DNA of 64,000 nucleotides from Solimonas sp. K1W22B-7 (GCF_003428335.1 NZ_CP031704.1:2480001-2544000); one strand, 5' to 3'. Counted from the first letter of the stretch, positions 42,381-55,708 are shown. Numbers and translations: made by a program. Notes: generated from the letters alone by a model not told the origin.

Positions 42381-42890
42381 CTACAGCCGCAGGTCGCGCA
42401 GTTCCTGCGCCGGCACCGATTCTTCCCAGATCGCATTGAACGTGCGCAGCATCTGGCGCGCGTCCAGCGGCGCGTGCGGCAGGTACTTGGCGTCGATCTC
42501 TTCGGGCGAACTGCGCAGCAATAGCGCCTTCTCGTCCGCCAGCAGGTATTCGTCCTGCGACAGCGTACGCTCCGGCAGCGGTTCGCGGAATTCGATGCGG
42601 CTGCTCAAGGCGCGGCCCAGTTCCACCAGGCGGTGGGCGCCGCGCATGGTGGTGCCGGGCCGGCGCACCAGCACGCGCAGGCGTGCGCGGCGGTGGGCCA
42701 GCACGAAGCTGCGTACCGCGGCGACGAAGGCCTCGTCGCCGTAGATGCGCCGGTCCAGCGTGTCGCTGCAGATCACGATGTCCATGCGCGCGGCCCTGGC
42801 CACCAGCACGGCGTGCTCGGTGAACGCCACCACGCCGCTGACCGCGGCGGGTGCCGGTTCCGCGTCGGCTGGCGGCGTGGTGTCCACCAT
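42381..42890 (-). CDS. hypothetical protein next to purB
   Basis: This 169-aa soluble protein with no signal peptide or membrane segment is one I do not recognise with certainty. Visible features are a Pro/Ala-rich N-terminus, a central MDIVICSDTLDRRIYGDEAFVAAVRSF segment (residues about 36-62), the basic block AHRRARLRVLVRRPG, and a C-terminus with FNAIWEESVPAQELRDLRL. The alternation suggests an alpha/beta fold resembling a degenerate phospholipase-D-like or DUF7931-type domain. It lies 7 bp after purB on the same strand and is probably co-transcribed with it. Confidence 0.75.
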   Translation of the reverse strand: MVDTTPPADAEPAPAAVSGVVAFTEHAVLVARAARMDIVICSDTLDRRIYGDEAFVAAVRSFVLAHRRARLRVLVRRPGTTMRGAHRLVELGRALSSRIEFREPLPERTLSQDEYLLADEKALLLRSSPEEIDAKYLPHAPLDARQMLRTFNAIWEESVPAQELRDLRL

Positions 42891-42897
42891 GAGCGCG

Positions 42898-45727
<2,830 letters not shown>

Positions 45728-45758
45728 CCCATCCATAGAGACAGGTTTTCCAGAGCCC

Positions 45759-47291
45759 ATGGCCACGATCAAGCAAGACGATTTCATCCAGTCCATCGCC
45801 GATGCCTTCCAGTACATCAGCTACTACCATCCGCTGGACTATATCCAGGCGCTGGGCGCGGCCTATGAGCGGGAAGAGTCGCCGGCGGCCAGGGATGCGA
45901 TCGCGCAGATCCTGACCAACTCGCGCATGTGCGCCGAGGGCCATCGCCCGATCTGCCAGGACACGGGCATCGCCGTGGTGTTCCTCAAGGTGGGCATGAA
46001 CCTGAAGTGGGACGCGACGCTGTCGGTGCAGGACATGGTCAACGAGGGCGTGCGCCGCGCCTACAACCACCCGGACAACAAGCTGCGCGCCTCGGTGCTG
46101 CTGGACCCGGCGGGCAAGCGCATGAACTCCAAGGACAACACGCCGGCCGTGGTGCACTACGAGATCGTGGCGGGCGATCACCTCGAGGTGATCTGTGCCG
46201 CCAAGGGTGGCGGCTCGGAGAACAAGTCGAAGATGGTGATGCTCAACCCGTCCGATTCCATCGTGGACTGGGTGATCAAGACGCTGCCGACGATGGGCGC
46301 CGGCTGGTGCCCGCCGGGCATCCTCGGTATCGGCATCGGCGGCACGCCGGAGAAGGCGATGCTGCTGGCCAAGGAATCGCTGATGGCGCCGGTGGACATC
46401 CACGAGTTGCGCGAGCGCGCCGCTGCCGGCATCGAACTGAGCCGCATCGAGGAACTGCGCCTGGAGCTGATGGACAAGGTCAATGCGCTGGGCATCGGCG
46501 CCCAGGGCCTGGGTGGCCTGACGACGGTGCTGGACGTGAAGATCATGGACTATCCGACGCACGCCGCCTCGCTGCCGGTGGCGATGATCCCCAACTGCGC
46601 CGCCACCCGACACGTGCACTTCCACCTCGACGGCACAGGCCCGGCCGAGCTGGAAACGCCGAAGCTGGAAGACTGGCCGCAGGTCACCTGGAAGGCCGAC
46701 GAGAAGACGGCCAAGCGCGTCAACCTCGACACGCTCACCGACGCCGAGATTGCCAGCTGGGAACCGGGCGACATCCTGCTGCTGAACGGAAAAATGTTGA
46801 CGGGCCGCGACGCCGCGCACAAGCGCATCGCCGACATGCTGAAGAAGGGCGAGAAGCTGCCGGTGGACTTCACCGGCCGCGCGATCTACTACGTCGGCCC
46901 GGTCGATGCGGTGCGCGACGAGGCGGTGGGCCCGGCCGGCCCGACCACGGCCACGCGCATGGACATGTTCACCGAGATGATGCTGGCCCAGACCGGCCTG
47001 CGCGTGATGATCGGCAAGTCCGAGCGCGGCCCGGTGGCGATCGAGTCGATCAAGAAGCACAAGGCGGCTTACCTGATGGCGGTGGGCGGTGCGGCTTACC
47101 TGGTGTCCAAGGCGATCAAGAGCGCCAAGGTGCTGGGCTTCGGCGACCTCGGCATGGAAGCGATCTACGAGTTCGACGTCAAGGACATGCCGGTGACCGT
47201 GGCGGTCGACAGCAAGGGCACTTCCGTGCACAACACCGGTCCGAAGATCTGGCAGGCCAAGATCGGCAAGATTCCGGTCGCGGTCGCCTGA
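45759..47291 (+). CDS. class I fumarate hydratase (4Fe-4S)
   Basis: This 510-aa single-chain class I fumarase contains both the alpha and beta regions. The cluster-binding cysteines are in MCAEGHRPICQDTG, in NCAATRHVHFHLDG, and in an intermediate region around AKGGGSENKSKM. The beta part includes TTATRMDMF, MIGKSERGP, and ends LGMEAIYEFDVKDMPVTV. It catalyses the same reaction as FumC but needs an oxygen-sensitive iron-sulfur cluster. The ATG at 45759 has a poor Shine-Dalgarno sequence. It lies just after fumC and 25 bp before dsbB. Confidence 0.94.
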   Translation: MATIKQDDFIQSIADAFQYISYYHPLDYIQALGAAYEREESPAARDAIAQILTNSRMCAEGHRPICQDTGIAVVFLKVGMNLKWDATLSVQDMVNEGVRRAYNHPDNKLRASVLLDPAGKRMNSKDNTPAVVHYEIVAGDHLEVICAAKGGGSENKSKMVMLNPSDSIVDWVIKTLPTMGAGWCPPGILGIGIGGTPEKAMLLAKESLMAPVDIHELRERAAAGIELSRIEELRLELMDKVNALGIGAQGLGGLTTVLDVKIMDYPTHAASLPVAMIPNCAATRHVHFHLDGTGPAELETPKLEDWPQVTWKADEKTAKRVNLDTLTDAEIASWEPGDILLLNGKMLTGRDAAHKRIADMLKKGEKLPVDFTGRAIYYVGPVDAVRDEAVGPAGPTTATRMDMFTEMMLAQTGLRVMIGKSERGPVAIESIKKHKAAYLMAVGGAAYLVSKAIKSAKVLGFGDLGMEAIYEFDVKDMPVTVAVDSKGTSVHNTGPKIWQAKIGKIPVAVA

Positions 47292-47316
47292 TCCTCCACC
47301 AGCCCGTATTGAGACC

Positions 47317-47820
47317 ATGACCCTTAGCTATCGTCAGCTGAACCTGCTCGGCTTCCTGGGCATCCAGTTCGCCCTGTGCTTCGCGCTGTACCTGCAGTAC
47401 AAGGGCTACGAGCCCTGTCCGTTCTGCATGTTCCAGCGCGTGGCGATGATCGCCGTGGGCTTTGCCTTCCTGGCCGCCTTCATCCACGGGCCGAAGGCCT
47501 GGGGGCAGTGGGTCTACGTCTTCCTGGTCAGCATGTTCTCGCTGGTCGGTGCCGGCATCGCCGCGCGCCACGTCTGGCTGCAGAGCCTGCCGCCCGACCA
47601 GGTGCCGGCCTGCGGCCCGACGCTGGACTACCTGATGGAGATGTTGCCGCTGGGCGAGGTCGTGCAGACCGTGCTGCGCGGCGACGGCAACTGCGCCAAG
47701 ATCGATGCGCAGTGGCTGGGCATCAGCTTGCCGGGCTGGGTGCTCATCTCCTTCTTTGGCCTGGTGGTCTACGCCATCCTGACTGCCCTCCTTCCCAAGT
47801 TCCTGAGGAAACCCGCATGA
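47317..47820 (+). CDS. dsbB: disulfide bond formation protein DsbB
   Basis: This 167-aa quinone reductase of the inner membrane reoxidises DsbA. It has four hydrophobic segments. The first periplasmic redox pair is CPFC in [15 protein letters not shown]. The second pair is formed by cysteines in [11 protein letters not shown] and DGNCAKID. The GISLPGWVL segment before the last helix is typical. It overlaps rraA by 4 bp (ATGA), suggesting co-expression. Confidence 0.95.
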   Translation: MTLSYRQLNLLGFLGIQFALCFALYLQYKGYEPCPFCMFQRVAMIAVGFAFLAAFIHGPKAWGQWVYVFLVSMFSLVGAGIAARHVWLQSLPPDQVPACGPTLDYLMEMLPLGEVVQTVLRGDGNCAKIDAQWLGISLPGWVLISFFGLVVYAILTALLPKFLRKPA

Positions 47821-48299
47821 GTACCGCCACCACCGACCTGTCCGACGCCCATCCGGAGGCGCAGGTTGCCGAGCCGATCTTCGCCGACTTCGGCGGCGTG
47901 CTGGCCTTCCATGGCCCGATCACCACGCTAAAGGTGTTCGAGGACAACGCCTCGGTGCGTGCCGCCCTGGAAGAGAAGGGCGAGGGCCGCGTGCTGGTGG
48001 TCGACGGCGGCGGCTCGCTGCGCTGCGCGCTGGTGGGAGGCAATCTTGGCGTGCTCGGCGAGAAGAACGGCTGGGCCGGCATCGTGGTCAACGGCTGCAT
48101 CCGTGATACTGCCGAGATCGAGAACCAGCAGATCGGCGTCAAGGCCATCGCCACGCATCCGCGCAAGTCGGAGAAGGGCCTGCACACCGCGCACCGCGAC
48201 AAGGTGGTGGTGTTTGCCGGCGTGACCTTCAAGCCGGGCGCATGGCTCTATGCGGATGGCGACGGCATCCTGGTCAGCGATACGGCGATCCACAAGTAA
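47817..48299 (+). CDS. rraA: RraA-family protein (ribonuclease E activity regulator / HMG-aldolase-like)
   Basis: This 160-aa trimeric RraA/MenG fold protein has [54 protein letters not shown] and [12 protein letters not shown]. Family members include the RNase E inhibitor RraA and class II HMG/CHA aldolases. The short single-domain form and the phrase VNGCIRD fit RraA. The start overlaps the dsbB stop. It is followed by a strong hairpin terminator. Confidence 0.92.
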   Translation: MSTATTDLSDAHPEAQVAEPIFADFGGVLAFHGPITTLKVFEDNASVRAALEEKGEGRVLVVDGGGSLRCALVGGNLGVLGEKNGWAGIVVNGCIRDTAEIENQQIGVKAIATHPRKSEKGLHTAHRDKVVVFAGVTFKPGAWLYADGDGILVSDTAIHK

Positions 48300-48311
48300 G
48301 CACAGCTGTTG

Positions 48312-48350
48312 CAAACGAAGAAGCCGCCTTCAGGGCGGCTTCTTCGTTTG
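48312..48350 (+). terminator. intrinsic terminator after rraA (bidirectional)
   Basis: A perfect 17-bp stem with a 5-nt loop has the core AAGAAGCCGCC / GGCGGCTTCTT, followed by CGTTTGTCTG. It lies 12 bp after the rraA stop and 43 bp beyond the stop of the convergent gene at 48394, so it can serve both. Confidence 0.8.
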
Positions 48351-48393
48351 TCTGAATGCAGGAGCAGGCTCGCTCCCGCAATGGATGCCTCGG

Positions 48394-50817
48394 CTACAAC
48401 CCCAGCGACATCGGATCGAGCTTGCGGATCGGCTGGATGCCACTGGCGCGCTCGGCGCGTTCGCAGAGGCCCACCAACTCGCCCAGCGCGGCCTGGTAGA
48501 GGTCCTGGAACGCCTCCGCCATGCCCTCCGCGTCCTGCATGTAGCGCGCCGCATCGGTGCCGCGCTCGGTCCCGGCCAGCGGGCAGCGCAGCAACAGGTA
48601 GCCGCTGACGCTGCCACCTTCCAGCACCGTCTGGGCGGCAGTGTGGCCGGCGTTGAGCAGGCGGTGGGCATGGCCGCGGAACAGGCGCAGCGACTCGTTG
48701 AGGTCCTTCTGCGCGTCCTGGTGCTGGCCATCGGCAGCGAGGGTCTGCAGGGCGAGCGAGGCACGGTGCAGTTCCGACAGCATCGATGCGTCCGCCTCCA
48801 TTTCATGCAGGCGCTGCAGCAGCGTGCGCAGGAACTCGGCCTGCAGGCGCTCCTGGTCCATCATGGCGCGGATCGCGCATTCGATGCGGAAGGCATGCAG
48901 CTTCAGGTCTTCGGTCAGGCGATGGTGCGCGTCGGTATCGCGACGGCGCACTTCGTCGAGCAGGCGCCAGATGTCGGGCTGCGCAAGGTGGTCGCAGCCG
49001 CTGAGGCCGAACTTCGAGGGTTTCATGCCCAGCCCCGCTGCCAGCAACAGCGGCGCGCGGCGCCGGTCCCATTCGGCGGCCGACACCCAGTCCTGGATCA
49101 GTTCCGGCGAGCGCCGCCGCAGGGTATCGATGGTGCCCTGCCATCCCAGGCCGACGATGTCGGAGTCGGCCGGCGGCATCGGCTGCAGCAACGGCCAGGG
49201 CCGGAACTGGCCGTTGAAATAGCGCTCCAGGGTCTCGCGCTGCATCTCGCGGGTGGCGCGCATGGCCGGCGTCAGGCCGGAATGAGTGGAGGAGGTGCTG
49301 GCGGCCGGACGGACGATGCCCTCGCGCTCGTACCACTCGCGGCTCAGTCTCAGGCAATACAGCTCGTACTGGTCCAGCAAGAGTCGTGCGGGCAGGGACG
49401 AGGCGTAGCGCGGCGCCGCCTGCAGCTGCATCACCCGCGAGATGCGTTCGCCCCAGGCCGGCCGCTTCGGGGATTCCTCTTCGAGGCTTTCCAGCTCGCC
49501 ATCGATGGCGGCCAGGCTGGCCGCGTCGGTGGCGCGGAACTGGTCGGCGATGGCGTCGAACAGGTCCTCCGGCAGCTGCTGGCCGGGCGTGGCCACGGGC
49601 TGGCTGGCCAGTGCACGCACCTCGTCGGTGGCCTGGTCGACCGCGCGCTGGTTGCGCAGCATCGGCTGGAACAGGCGGCTGCCGACCACGGTGGCTGCGC
49701 GGCGGTCGGCTTCAAAGGCGGCGATGTGCAGGGCCTTGCGGCCCAGGAGCAGGCTCAGGTGGTACAGCCCCGCCATCAGCAGGCGGCCGACGCCGAGGCC
49801 GGCCGCGATCATGCGGCCCATCGTCTGGCCGGCGCCGGATCGGGCCTGCTTCTGGCTGCGTTCCAGGGCTTCGTCCCAGAGATCGCCGTCATAGGCGCGT
49901 TGCTCCAGCCAGCGCTGGATTTTGAGGATGCGCAGCAGGTCGCTACCGCCGGCCTGCAGGGCCAGCTGCTGCGCCATCAGGCCGGTCATTTCGCGGGCGC
50001 TGAGACTGGCCAGCAGCGGCAGTCCCACGCGCAGCCGGACGCTGCCGCCGGACAGGGGCTTGATGCTCAGGCTTGCACCGCCGTCGAGCACGACCTCGGC
50101 CGGCGCCGGAACACCCAGGGCGGTGCTGAGGGCCGCCAGGGCACGGAAGAGCTCCGGCTCCTGCGCCGGGTCCAGGCGCAGGCGTCCCACCACCGGGCGC
50201 CGCGGCGCCAATAGCGGCCACAGCAGCAGGCCGATCAGCAGCAGGCCACCCAGGCCCGGGACCAGGATCGCGTAGACGAAACCCAGCAGGCTGCCGTCAG
50301 CCAGCGCCAGGACGCTGCGGACCAGCGCCAGGATCCAGCCGGCCACCACCAGGGCGGTGAAGCCGATGTAGGCCCCGCGGACAGCCGCGCAGAGCAGGCT
50401 GCCGTTGCGGATCTGTCGCTGGCGTGCCGCGTCCAGCCGGCTGGCAGGCGGTACCTGCCGCGCCAGGGCTTCCAGCGCCGACAGCGGCGTTTCCGCGGCG
50501 TTGGCCGCGGGCGGGCCGGGGTCGCGACTGGCGCCGGAGAGCAGGGGTTCCGGCTGCGCGCTGGCCTCGGCGCCGGTCATCGGCTCTACCAGCGCCTCCA
50601 TGCCGCAGGCGCGGAAGGCGCTGGCCACCTTGGCGGCGAACTTCAGTTCCAGGGACTGGCGTACGATCAGCGGCCCTACCAGCAGCTGCACGGCTTGTTC
50701 GGCGCTGAGGCCGAACTGCTCGCGCAGACGCTGCAGCAGTTCCGCATCGGTGACGGGGCTCAGGCGACGGCCGGTGAGGGTGACTTGAAAGCTGCCTGCG
50801 GGTACCGCCTGGTTCAT
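48394..50817 (-). CDS. large membrane protein with a degenerate M48-peptidase-like domain
   Basis: This 807-aa protein has an N-terminal small domain (residues 1-85) like a degenerate ribosomal-L7/L12-type or signal-sensing helical domain. Two or three transmembrane helices lie at about 150-205. A region follows that resembles M48 zinc peptidases: LSAREMTGLMAQQLALQ at 272-288 sits where LSxxExxxVLAHELGH would, and AFEADRRAA at 367-375 matches the EAD motif. Both histidines and the glutamate of HExxH are replaced (Q283, Q284, L287), so it is probably catalytically dead. The C-terminal 400 residues are helical and unrecognised. It is monocistronic, with no functional context. Confidence 0.7.
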   Translation of the reverse strand: MNQAVPAGSFQVTLTGRRLSPVTDAELLQRLREQFGLSAEQAVQLLVGPLIVRQSLELKFAAKVASAFRACGMEALVEPMTGAEASAQPEPLLSGASRDPGPPAANAAETPLSALEALARQVPPASRLDAARQRQIRNGSLLCAAVRGAYIGFTALVVAGWILALVRSVLALADGSLLGFVYAILVPGLGGLLLIGLLLWPLLAPRRPVVGRLRLDPAQEPELFRALAALSTALGVPAPAEVVLDGGASLSIKPLSGGSVRLRVGLPLLASLSAREMTGLMAQQLALQAGGSDLLRILKIQRWLEQRAYDGDLWDEALERSQKQARSGAGQTMGRMIAAGLGVGRLLMAGLYHLSLLLGRKALHIAAFEADRRAATVVGSRLFQPMLRNQRAVDQATDEVRALASQPVATPGQQLPEDLFDAIADQFRATDAASLAAIDGELESLEEESPKRPAWGERISRVMQLQAAPRYASSLPARLLLDQYELYCLRLSREWYEREGIVRPAASTSSTHSGLTPAMRATREMQRETLERYFNGQFRPWPLLQPMPPADSDIVGLGWQGTIDTLRRRSPELIQDWVSAAEWDRRRAPLLLAAGLGMKPSKFGLSGCDHLAQPDIWRLLDEVRRRDTDAHHRLTEDLKLHAFRIECAIRAMMDQERLQAEFLRTLLQRLHEMEADASMLSELHRASLALQTLAADGQHQDAQKDLNESLRLFRGHAHRLLNAGHTAAQTVLEGGSVSGYLLLRCPLAGTERGTDAARYMQDAEGMAEAFQDLYQAALGELVGLCERAERASGIQPIRKLDPMSLGL

Positions 50818-51010
50818 GAACCCTCCATGGTTCGACTGAACGCTTCCTCAACGGAATCAATGAGTGAGCCTATGCTGCAAGTGTAGATTCGCAGGTGACA
50901 CAAAGCGACCGGAATCGACATTTTTTGCTGGTTTTTTTGCATGGCGGCAAATGCGCGCCGAATGGCAATACATGACAATTGACGCCATCTGGCGGCATGT
51001 TTCTGCTGCA

Positions 51011-51039
51011 TTGCAATAAATAGGGGTGTTCTGTATTCT
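51011..51039 (+). promoter_or_regulatory. candidate promoter of aceB
   Basis: TTGCAA (51011-51016), a 17-bp spacer and TATTCT (51034-51039) lie in an AT-rich 258-bp spacer, predicting a leader of about 33 nt. Two direct TGGCGGCA copies at 50942-50949 and 50990-50997 upstream might be regulator sites. Confidence 0.45.
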
Positions 51040-51078
51040 TCCGCGGCTTTTTTCAACCCTAACAAAGACGAGGCCCGA

Positions 51079-52665
51079 ATGAGCGCAGTGAAAGGTGTGG
51101 AAATCCTCGGCCAGATGACTCCGGCCGCCAAGAAAATCCTCACGCCGGAAGCGCTCAAGTTCGTCGCCAAACTGGTCCGCAAGCATGCGGCCCGCCGCGA
51201 AGTGCTGATGGCCTACCGCGACGTGCGCCAGGCCGCTGTCGACGCCGGCAAGATGAAGCTCGGCTTCCTCAAGGAAACCAAGAAGATCCGCGACGGCAAG
51301 TGGAAGATCGCCGGCATCCCGGCCGATCTGCAGGATCGTCGCGTCGAGATCACCGGTCCGGTGGACCGCAAGATGATCATCAATGCGCTGAACTCCGGCG
51401 CCAAATGCTTCATGGCGGACTTCGAGGATTCGGCCAGCCCGACCTGGGAACTGATGATCGACGGCCAGGTCAACCTGTTCGACGCCGTGCGCCGCAAGAT
51501 TTCCTTCACCTCGCCCGAGGGCAAGGAGTACAAGCTCAACAAGGAAATCGCCACGCTGATCGTGCGTCCGCGCGGCTGGCACCTGCTGGAAAAGCACATC
51601 CTGGTCGACGGCGAGCCGGCCCCCGGCGGCATCGTCGACTTCGCGCTGTACTTCTTCCACAACGCCAAGGAACTGCTGAAGCGCGGCACCGGCCCGTACT
51701 TCTACCTGCCGAAGATGCAGTCGCACCTGGAAGCGCGCCTCTGGAACAGCATCTTCAAGGATGCCCAGACCGAGCTGAAGATTCCGCAGAAGACCATCAA
51801 GGCCACCGTGCTGATCGAGACCATCTGGGCCTCGTTCGAGATGGAAGAAATCCTGTATGAACTGCGCGACCATATCGTCGCCCTGAACTGCGGCCGCTGG
51901 GACTACATCTTCAGCTTCATCAAGACCTACCGTGCCCACGGCGACCGCATGATCCCGGACCGCCTCAGCGTCGGCATGGACCGCCACTTCCTGGACAGCT
52001 ACTCCAAGCTGCTGTGCCAGACCACGCACAAGCGCAATGCGCAGGCGATGGGCGGCATGGCTGCCTTCATCCCGACCAAGGACGCGGCCAAGAACGAAGA
52101 GATCTTCGCCAAGGTCCGCACCGACAAGCTGCGCGAGGTCAACAACGGCCACGACGGCACCTGGGTGGCGCACCCGGGCCTGGTGCCGGTGGCGATGGAA
52201 GTGTTCAACGAGCACATGCCGCAGCCGAACCAGATCGACAAGAAGTTCGCCGAGCGCAAGATCAAGGCCGACGACCTGCTGCGCGTGCCGGAAGGCCAGA
52301 TCACCGAAGCCGGCCTGCGCAACAACGTCAATGTCGGCATCCAGTACCTCGAAGCCTGGATCAAGGGCAACGGCTGCGTGCCGCTGCACAACCTGATGGA
52401 AGACGCCGCCACCGCCGAGATTTCGCGCGTGCAGGTCTGGCAGTGGCTCAAGTACAACGCCAAGCTGGCCGACGGCCGTACCGTCACCCGCGAGCTGGTG
52501 CTGGGCATGATCGACGAGGAGCTGGCCGGTCTGCGCAAGTCCTTCGGCGACGAGCGCTACTACAAGGGCCGCTACGCCGAGGCCGCCGGCATGTTCGCCC
52601 GCATGAGCACCAACAGCCAGTGCGGCGACTTCCTGACGCTGCCGGCCTACGAGTACCTGAACTGA
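51079..52665 (+). CDS. aceB: malate synthase A
   Basis: This 528-aa glyoxylate-shunt enzyme condenses glyoxylate and acetyl-CoA to malate. The A-type family is clear from [68 protein letters not shown] and the catalytic region [15 protein letters not shown]. The C-terminal [17 protein letters not shown] is also canonical. The length matches E. coli AceB. It precedes aceA by 67 bp on the same strand; no aceK follows. Confidence 0.97.
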   Translation: MSAVKGVEILGQMTPAAKKILTPEALKFVAKLVRKHAARREVLMAYRDVRQAAVDAGKMKLGFLKETKKIRDGKWKIAGIPADLQDRRVEITGPVDRKMIINALNSGAKCFMADFEDSASPTWELMIDGQVNLFDAVRRKISFTSPEGKEYKLNKEIATLIVRPRGWHLLEKHILVDGEPAPGGIVDFALYFFHNAKELLKRGTGPYFYLPKMQSHLEARLWNSIFKDAQTELKIPQKTIKATVLIETIWASFEMEEILYELRDHIVALNCGRWDYIFSFIKTYRAHGDRMIPDRLSVGMDRHFLDSYSKLLCQTTHKRNAQAMGGMAAFIPTKDAAKNEEIFAKVRTDKLREVNNGHDGTWVAHPGLVPVAMEVFNEHMPQPNQIDKKFAERKIKADDLLRVPEGQITEAGLRNNVNVGIQYLEAWIKGNGCVPLHNLMEDAATAEISRVQVWQWLKYNAKLADGRTVTRELVLGMIDEELAGLRKSFGDERYYKGRYAEAAGMFARMSTNSQCGDFLTLPAYEYLN

Positions 52666-52732
52666 GGCGGCCGCAGGGCCATCTCCGACACTTTTTTCTT
52701 CACCATTGGTTTTCACCGAGAGGACAGTTGCA

Positions 52733-54043
52733 ATGACGACGCGTGACGAGCAGATCAAGGCCCTTGAGCATGACTGGGCGACCAACCCCCGCTGGAAGCT
52801 GGTCAAGCGTGGCTACTCGGCCGCCGACGTGGTCCGCCTGCGCGGCAGCGTTGCCATCGACCACACCCTGGCCAAGCGCGGCGCCGAGAAGCTGTGGCGG
52901 CTCATCAACGGTGAAGCCAAGAAGGGCTACGTCAACGCCTTCGGCGCGATCACCGCTGGCCAGGCGATGCAGCAGGCCAAGGCTGGCCTGGAAGCCGTGT
53001 ACCTGTCCGGCTGGCAGGTTGCCGCCGACGGCAACACCAGCGAAACCATGTACCCGGACCAGTCGCTGTACGCGTACGACTCCGTGCCGACCATGGTTCG
53101 CCGCATCAACAACACCTTCACCCGTGCCGACGAAATCCAGTGGAGCCGTGGCATCGGCCCCGGCGACAAGGGCTACATCGACTACTTCCTGCCGGTGGTG
53201 GCTGACGCCGAAGCCGGCTTCGGCGGCGTGCTGAACGCCTTCGAGCTGATGAAGAACATGATCGTCTCCGGCGCCGCCGGCGTGCACTTCGAAGACCAGC
53301 TGGCCGCTGCCAAGAAGTGCGGCCACATGGGTGGCAAGGTGCTCGTCCCGACGCAGGAAGCCATCGAGAAGCTGATCGCTGCCCGCTTCGCCGCCGACGT
53401 GCTGGGCGTGCCGACCATCGTGCTGGCCCGTACGGACGCCGAAGCCGCCAACCTGATCACCTCGGACTACCATCCGAACGACAAGCCGTTCCTCACCGGC
53501 GAGCGCACGCAGGAAGGCTTCTTCCGCGTCAAGAACGGTCTCGAGCAGGCCATCAGCCGCGGCGTCGCCTACGCGCCGTACGCCGACCTGGTCTGGTGCG
53601 AGACGGGCGTGCCGGACATCGGCTTCGCCCGCGAGTTCGCGCAGGCCGTGCACAAGGAGTGCCCGGGCAAGCTGCTGAGCTACAACTGCTCGCCGTCGTT
53701 CAACTGGAAGAAGAACCTGAACGACACGCAGATCGCCAAGTTCCAGCAGGACCTGTCGGACCTGGGCTACAAGTACCAGTTCATCACGCTGGCCGGCATC
53801 CACATCAACTGGTACAACACGTTCCAGTTCGCCCAGGCCTACGCCAAGGGCGAGGGCATGAAGCACTACGTGAACATGGTGCAGGAGCCGGAGTTCGCCG
53901 CTCGCGAGCAGGGCTACACCTTCGTGTCGCACCAGCAGGAAGTCGGCACCGGCTACTTCGACGACGTCACCACCGTGATCCAGGGCGGCTCGTCCAGCGT
54001 CAAGGCTCTCACCGGTTCGACCGAAGAAGAGCAGTTCCACTAA
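52733..54043 (+). CDS. aceA: isocitrate lyase
   Basis: This 436-aa enzyme splits isocitrate to glyoxylate and succinate, allowing growth on acetate or fatty acids. The catalytic signature [16 protein letters not shown] is present near residue 190, with EDQLA just before and [14 protein letters not shown] after. The C-terminal half has [13 protein letters not shown]. The ATG at 52733 follows GAGAGGA at a good distance and gives [14 protein letters not shown]; an upstream in-frame codon at 52706 is unlikely. It is followed by two strong hairpins. Confidence 0.97.
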   Translation: MTTRDEQIKALEHDWATNPRWKLVKRGYSAADVVRLRGSVAIDHTLAKRGAEKLWRLINGEAKKGYVNAFGAITAGQAMQQAKAGLEAVYLSGWQVAADGNTSETMYPDQSLYAYDSVPTMVRRINNTFTRADEIQWSRGIGPGDKGYIDYFLPVVADAEAGFGGVLNAFELMKNMIVSGAAGVHFEDQLAAAKKCGHMGGKVLVPTQEAIEKLIAARFAADVLGVPTIVLARTDAEAANLITSDYHPNDKPFLTGERTQEGFFRVKNGLEQAISRGVAYAPYADLVWCETGVPDIGFAREFAQAVHKECPGKLLSYNCSPSFNWKKNLNDTQIAKFQQDLSDLGYKYQFITLAGIHINWYNTFQFAQAYAKGEGMKHYVNMVQEPEFAAREQGYTFVSHQQEVGTGYFDDVTTVIQGGSSSVKALTGSTEEEQFH

Positions 54044-54075
54044 AGGCCCGAGCCGAGTGGATTTGATGGCCCGGT

Positions 54076-54102
54076 CGCGGACTGACTCAATGTCAGTCCG
54101 CG
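54076..54102. repeat. perfect hairpin downstream of aceA
   Basis: An 11-bp perfect stem (CGCGGACTGAC / GTCAGTCCGCG) with a 5-nt loop is flanked by matching GATGGC and GCCATC at 54064 and 54107. No T-run follows. It is about 35 bp after the aceA stop and may protect the 3' end of the message. Confidence 0.6.
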
Positions 54103-54172
54103 ATAAGCCATCATACCCGCGCCCAAAGGCGTGGGGATCCTAGCGTAGCGAGTCTGCGGATGTAACTCAGAG

Positions 54173-54203
54173 AGGGCCGCTTGTACAGCGGCCCTTTCTT
54201 TTT
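54173..54203 (+). terminator. intrinsic terminator of the aceBA unit
   Basis: A 9-bp perfect stem (AGGGCCGCT / AGCGGCCCT), a 5-nt loop, and the run TTCTTTTT give a textbook terminator 130 bp after aceA. Confidence 0.9.
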
Positions 54204-54325
54204 GTCCGTCCATAAGCACCCGTTCTCTTTTTCGATCCGTTTTTCGGTCCGCCTCGCGGCAGGGAATCCACAAGCCCCCGTGCGGCGCTATCCTTGGCGA
54301 CTCCGCCGCCTTTTTCCGCCATCCG

Positions 54326-55708
54326 ATGCGCAAACCCTGGCTCTTCTACTGCAGCTTGCTTTTCAGCAGCGTCCTGGGGGTTGTGCTGGCCATCAGCTGG
54401 GGCTCCGAGTGGCTTCACGTCCCGGCCACGGCTACCGCCGTGAAGCCCGATTCCGGCGCGCTGGCCCACTGGCTCCAGCACCTGCAGGAGCCGCTGCCGC
54501 GCCTGCTGCTGCAGATCGTCGCGGTGGTGATCGCCGCCAAGCTGATGGGCCGCGTCGCGCAGCGTTTCGGACAACCGCCGGTGATCGGCGAAATGCTGGC
54601 CGGCATCTTCCTCGGCCCCTCGCTGTTCGGCCTGCTGCTGCCCGAGACCCAGGCCTGGCTGTTCCCACCGGCTTCGCTGGGCTCGCTGAAGCTGCTGAGC
54701 CTGATCGGCGTGATCGTCTTCCTGTTCGGCGTCGGTGCAGAACTGGATCTCGCGCGGCTGCGGCAACAGCGCGCACAGGCCCTGCTGGTCAGCCATGCCA
54801 GCATCCTGCTGCCCTTCCTGCTCGGCGTGCTGTCGGCGCTGGCGTTGTACCGGCCTTACGCACCGACCGGCGTGGGCTTTGCGTCCTTCGCGTTGTTCAT
54901 GGGCATTGCCATGAGCATCACCGCCTTCCCGGTGCTGGCGCGCATCCTGCGCGAGCGCGGACTGATGGGAACACCGCTGGGCGAGACGGCCATCGCCTGC
55001 GCGGCGATCGACGACGTCACCGCCTGGTGCCTGCTGGCCCTGGTGATCGCGCTCGGACAGGCCCAGGGCGCCGGGACGGCCCTGCCGACGCTGGTGGCCA
55101 CCGTGCTGTTCATCGCCGCCCTGGTTGGCTTGCTGCGCCCGCGCCTGGCGCGTCTGCGCGACGGCGAGGCCTCTGGTCGCATCGTGGCATTGCTGCTGTT
55201 CGCCCTGGGTTGCGCGTGGGTCACCGAGGTCATCGGCGTGCATGCCTTGTTCGGCGCCTTCCTGGCCGGCGTGGCAGTGTCGGGGCAACGCCAGCTGCGT
55301 GAACTGGTGACCGAGCGCATCGAGCCCTTCGCCGGTGCGATCCTGCTGCCGCTGTTCTTCGCCTTCACCGGTCTGCGCACGCAGATCGGCTTGCTGGAGG
55401 GGGCGGACTGGCTGATGTGCACGGGGGTGATCGCGGTGGCGACACTGGGCAAGCTCGGCGGCGCGACACTGGCCTCGCGCGCCAGCGGTCAGGGCTGGCG
55501 CGACGCGCTGGCACTGGGCGCGCTGATGAACACGCGCGGCCTGATGGAGCTGGTGGTGCTGAACATCGGCTACGACCTGGGTTTCCTCAGCGACCGCATC
55601 TTCGCGATCATGGTGCTGATGGCGCTGGCCACCACGATGATGACGGGGCCGCTGCTGACGCTGCTCAAGCGCGGCTCAGCTGCCGCGCGACTCCAGGCTC
55701 CAGCCTGA
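54326..55708 (+). CDS. CPA2-family cation/proton antiporter (Kef-like)
   Basis: This 460-aa membrane protein of the Na+/H+ exchanger fold has about 12-13 hydrophobic segments. The family features are [51 protein letters not shown], and the acidic ion-site helix [17 protein letters not shown] with its Asp-Asp pair. It lacks the C-terminal nucleotide-binding (RCK/KTN) domain of KefB/C, so it is a bare exchanger for Na+ or K+ against H+. Its last 33 bases overlap, tail to tail, the PPTase gene on the other strand. Confidence 0.92.
   Translation: MRKPWLFYCSLLFSSVLGVVLAISWGSEWLHVPATATAVKPDSGALAHWLQHLQEPLPRLLLQIVAVVIAAKLMGRVAQRFGQPPVIGEMLAGIFLGPSLFGLLLPETQAWLFPPASLGSLKLLSLIGVIVFLFGVGAELDLARLRQQRAQALLVSHASILLPFLLGVLSALALYRPYAPTGVGFASFALFMGIAMSITAFPVLARILRERGLMGTPLGETAIACAAIDDVTAWCLLALVIALGQAQGAGTALPTLVATVLFIAALVGLLRPRLARLRDGEASGRIVALLLFALGCAWVTEVIGVHALFGAFLAGVAVSGQRQLRELVTERIEPFAGAILLPLFFAFTGLRTQIGLLEGADWLMCTGVIAVATLGKLGGATLASRASGQGWRDALALGALMNTRGLMELVVLNIGYDLGFLSDRIFAIMVLMALATTMMTGPLLTLLKRGSAAARLQAPA

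Noticed and set aside
50857-52806. A 649-codon minus-strand frame opposite malate synthase
   Set aside because: It is antisense to a clear aceB, and its end falls in the aceB promoter spacer.
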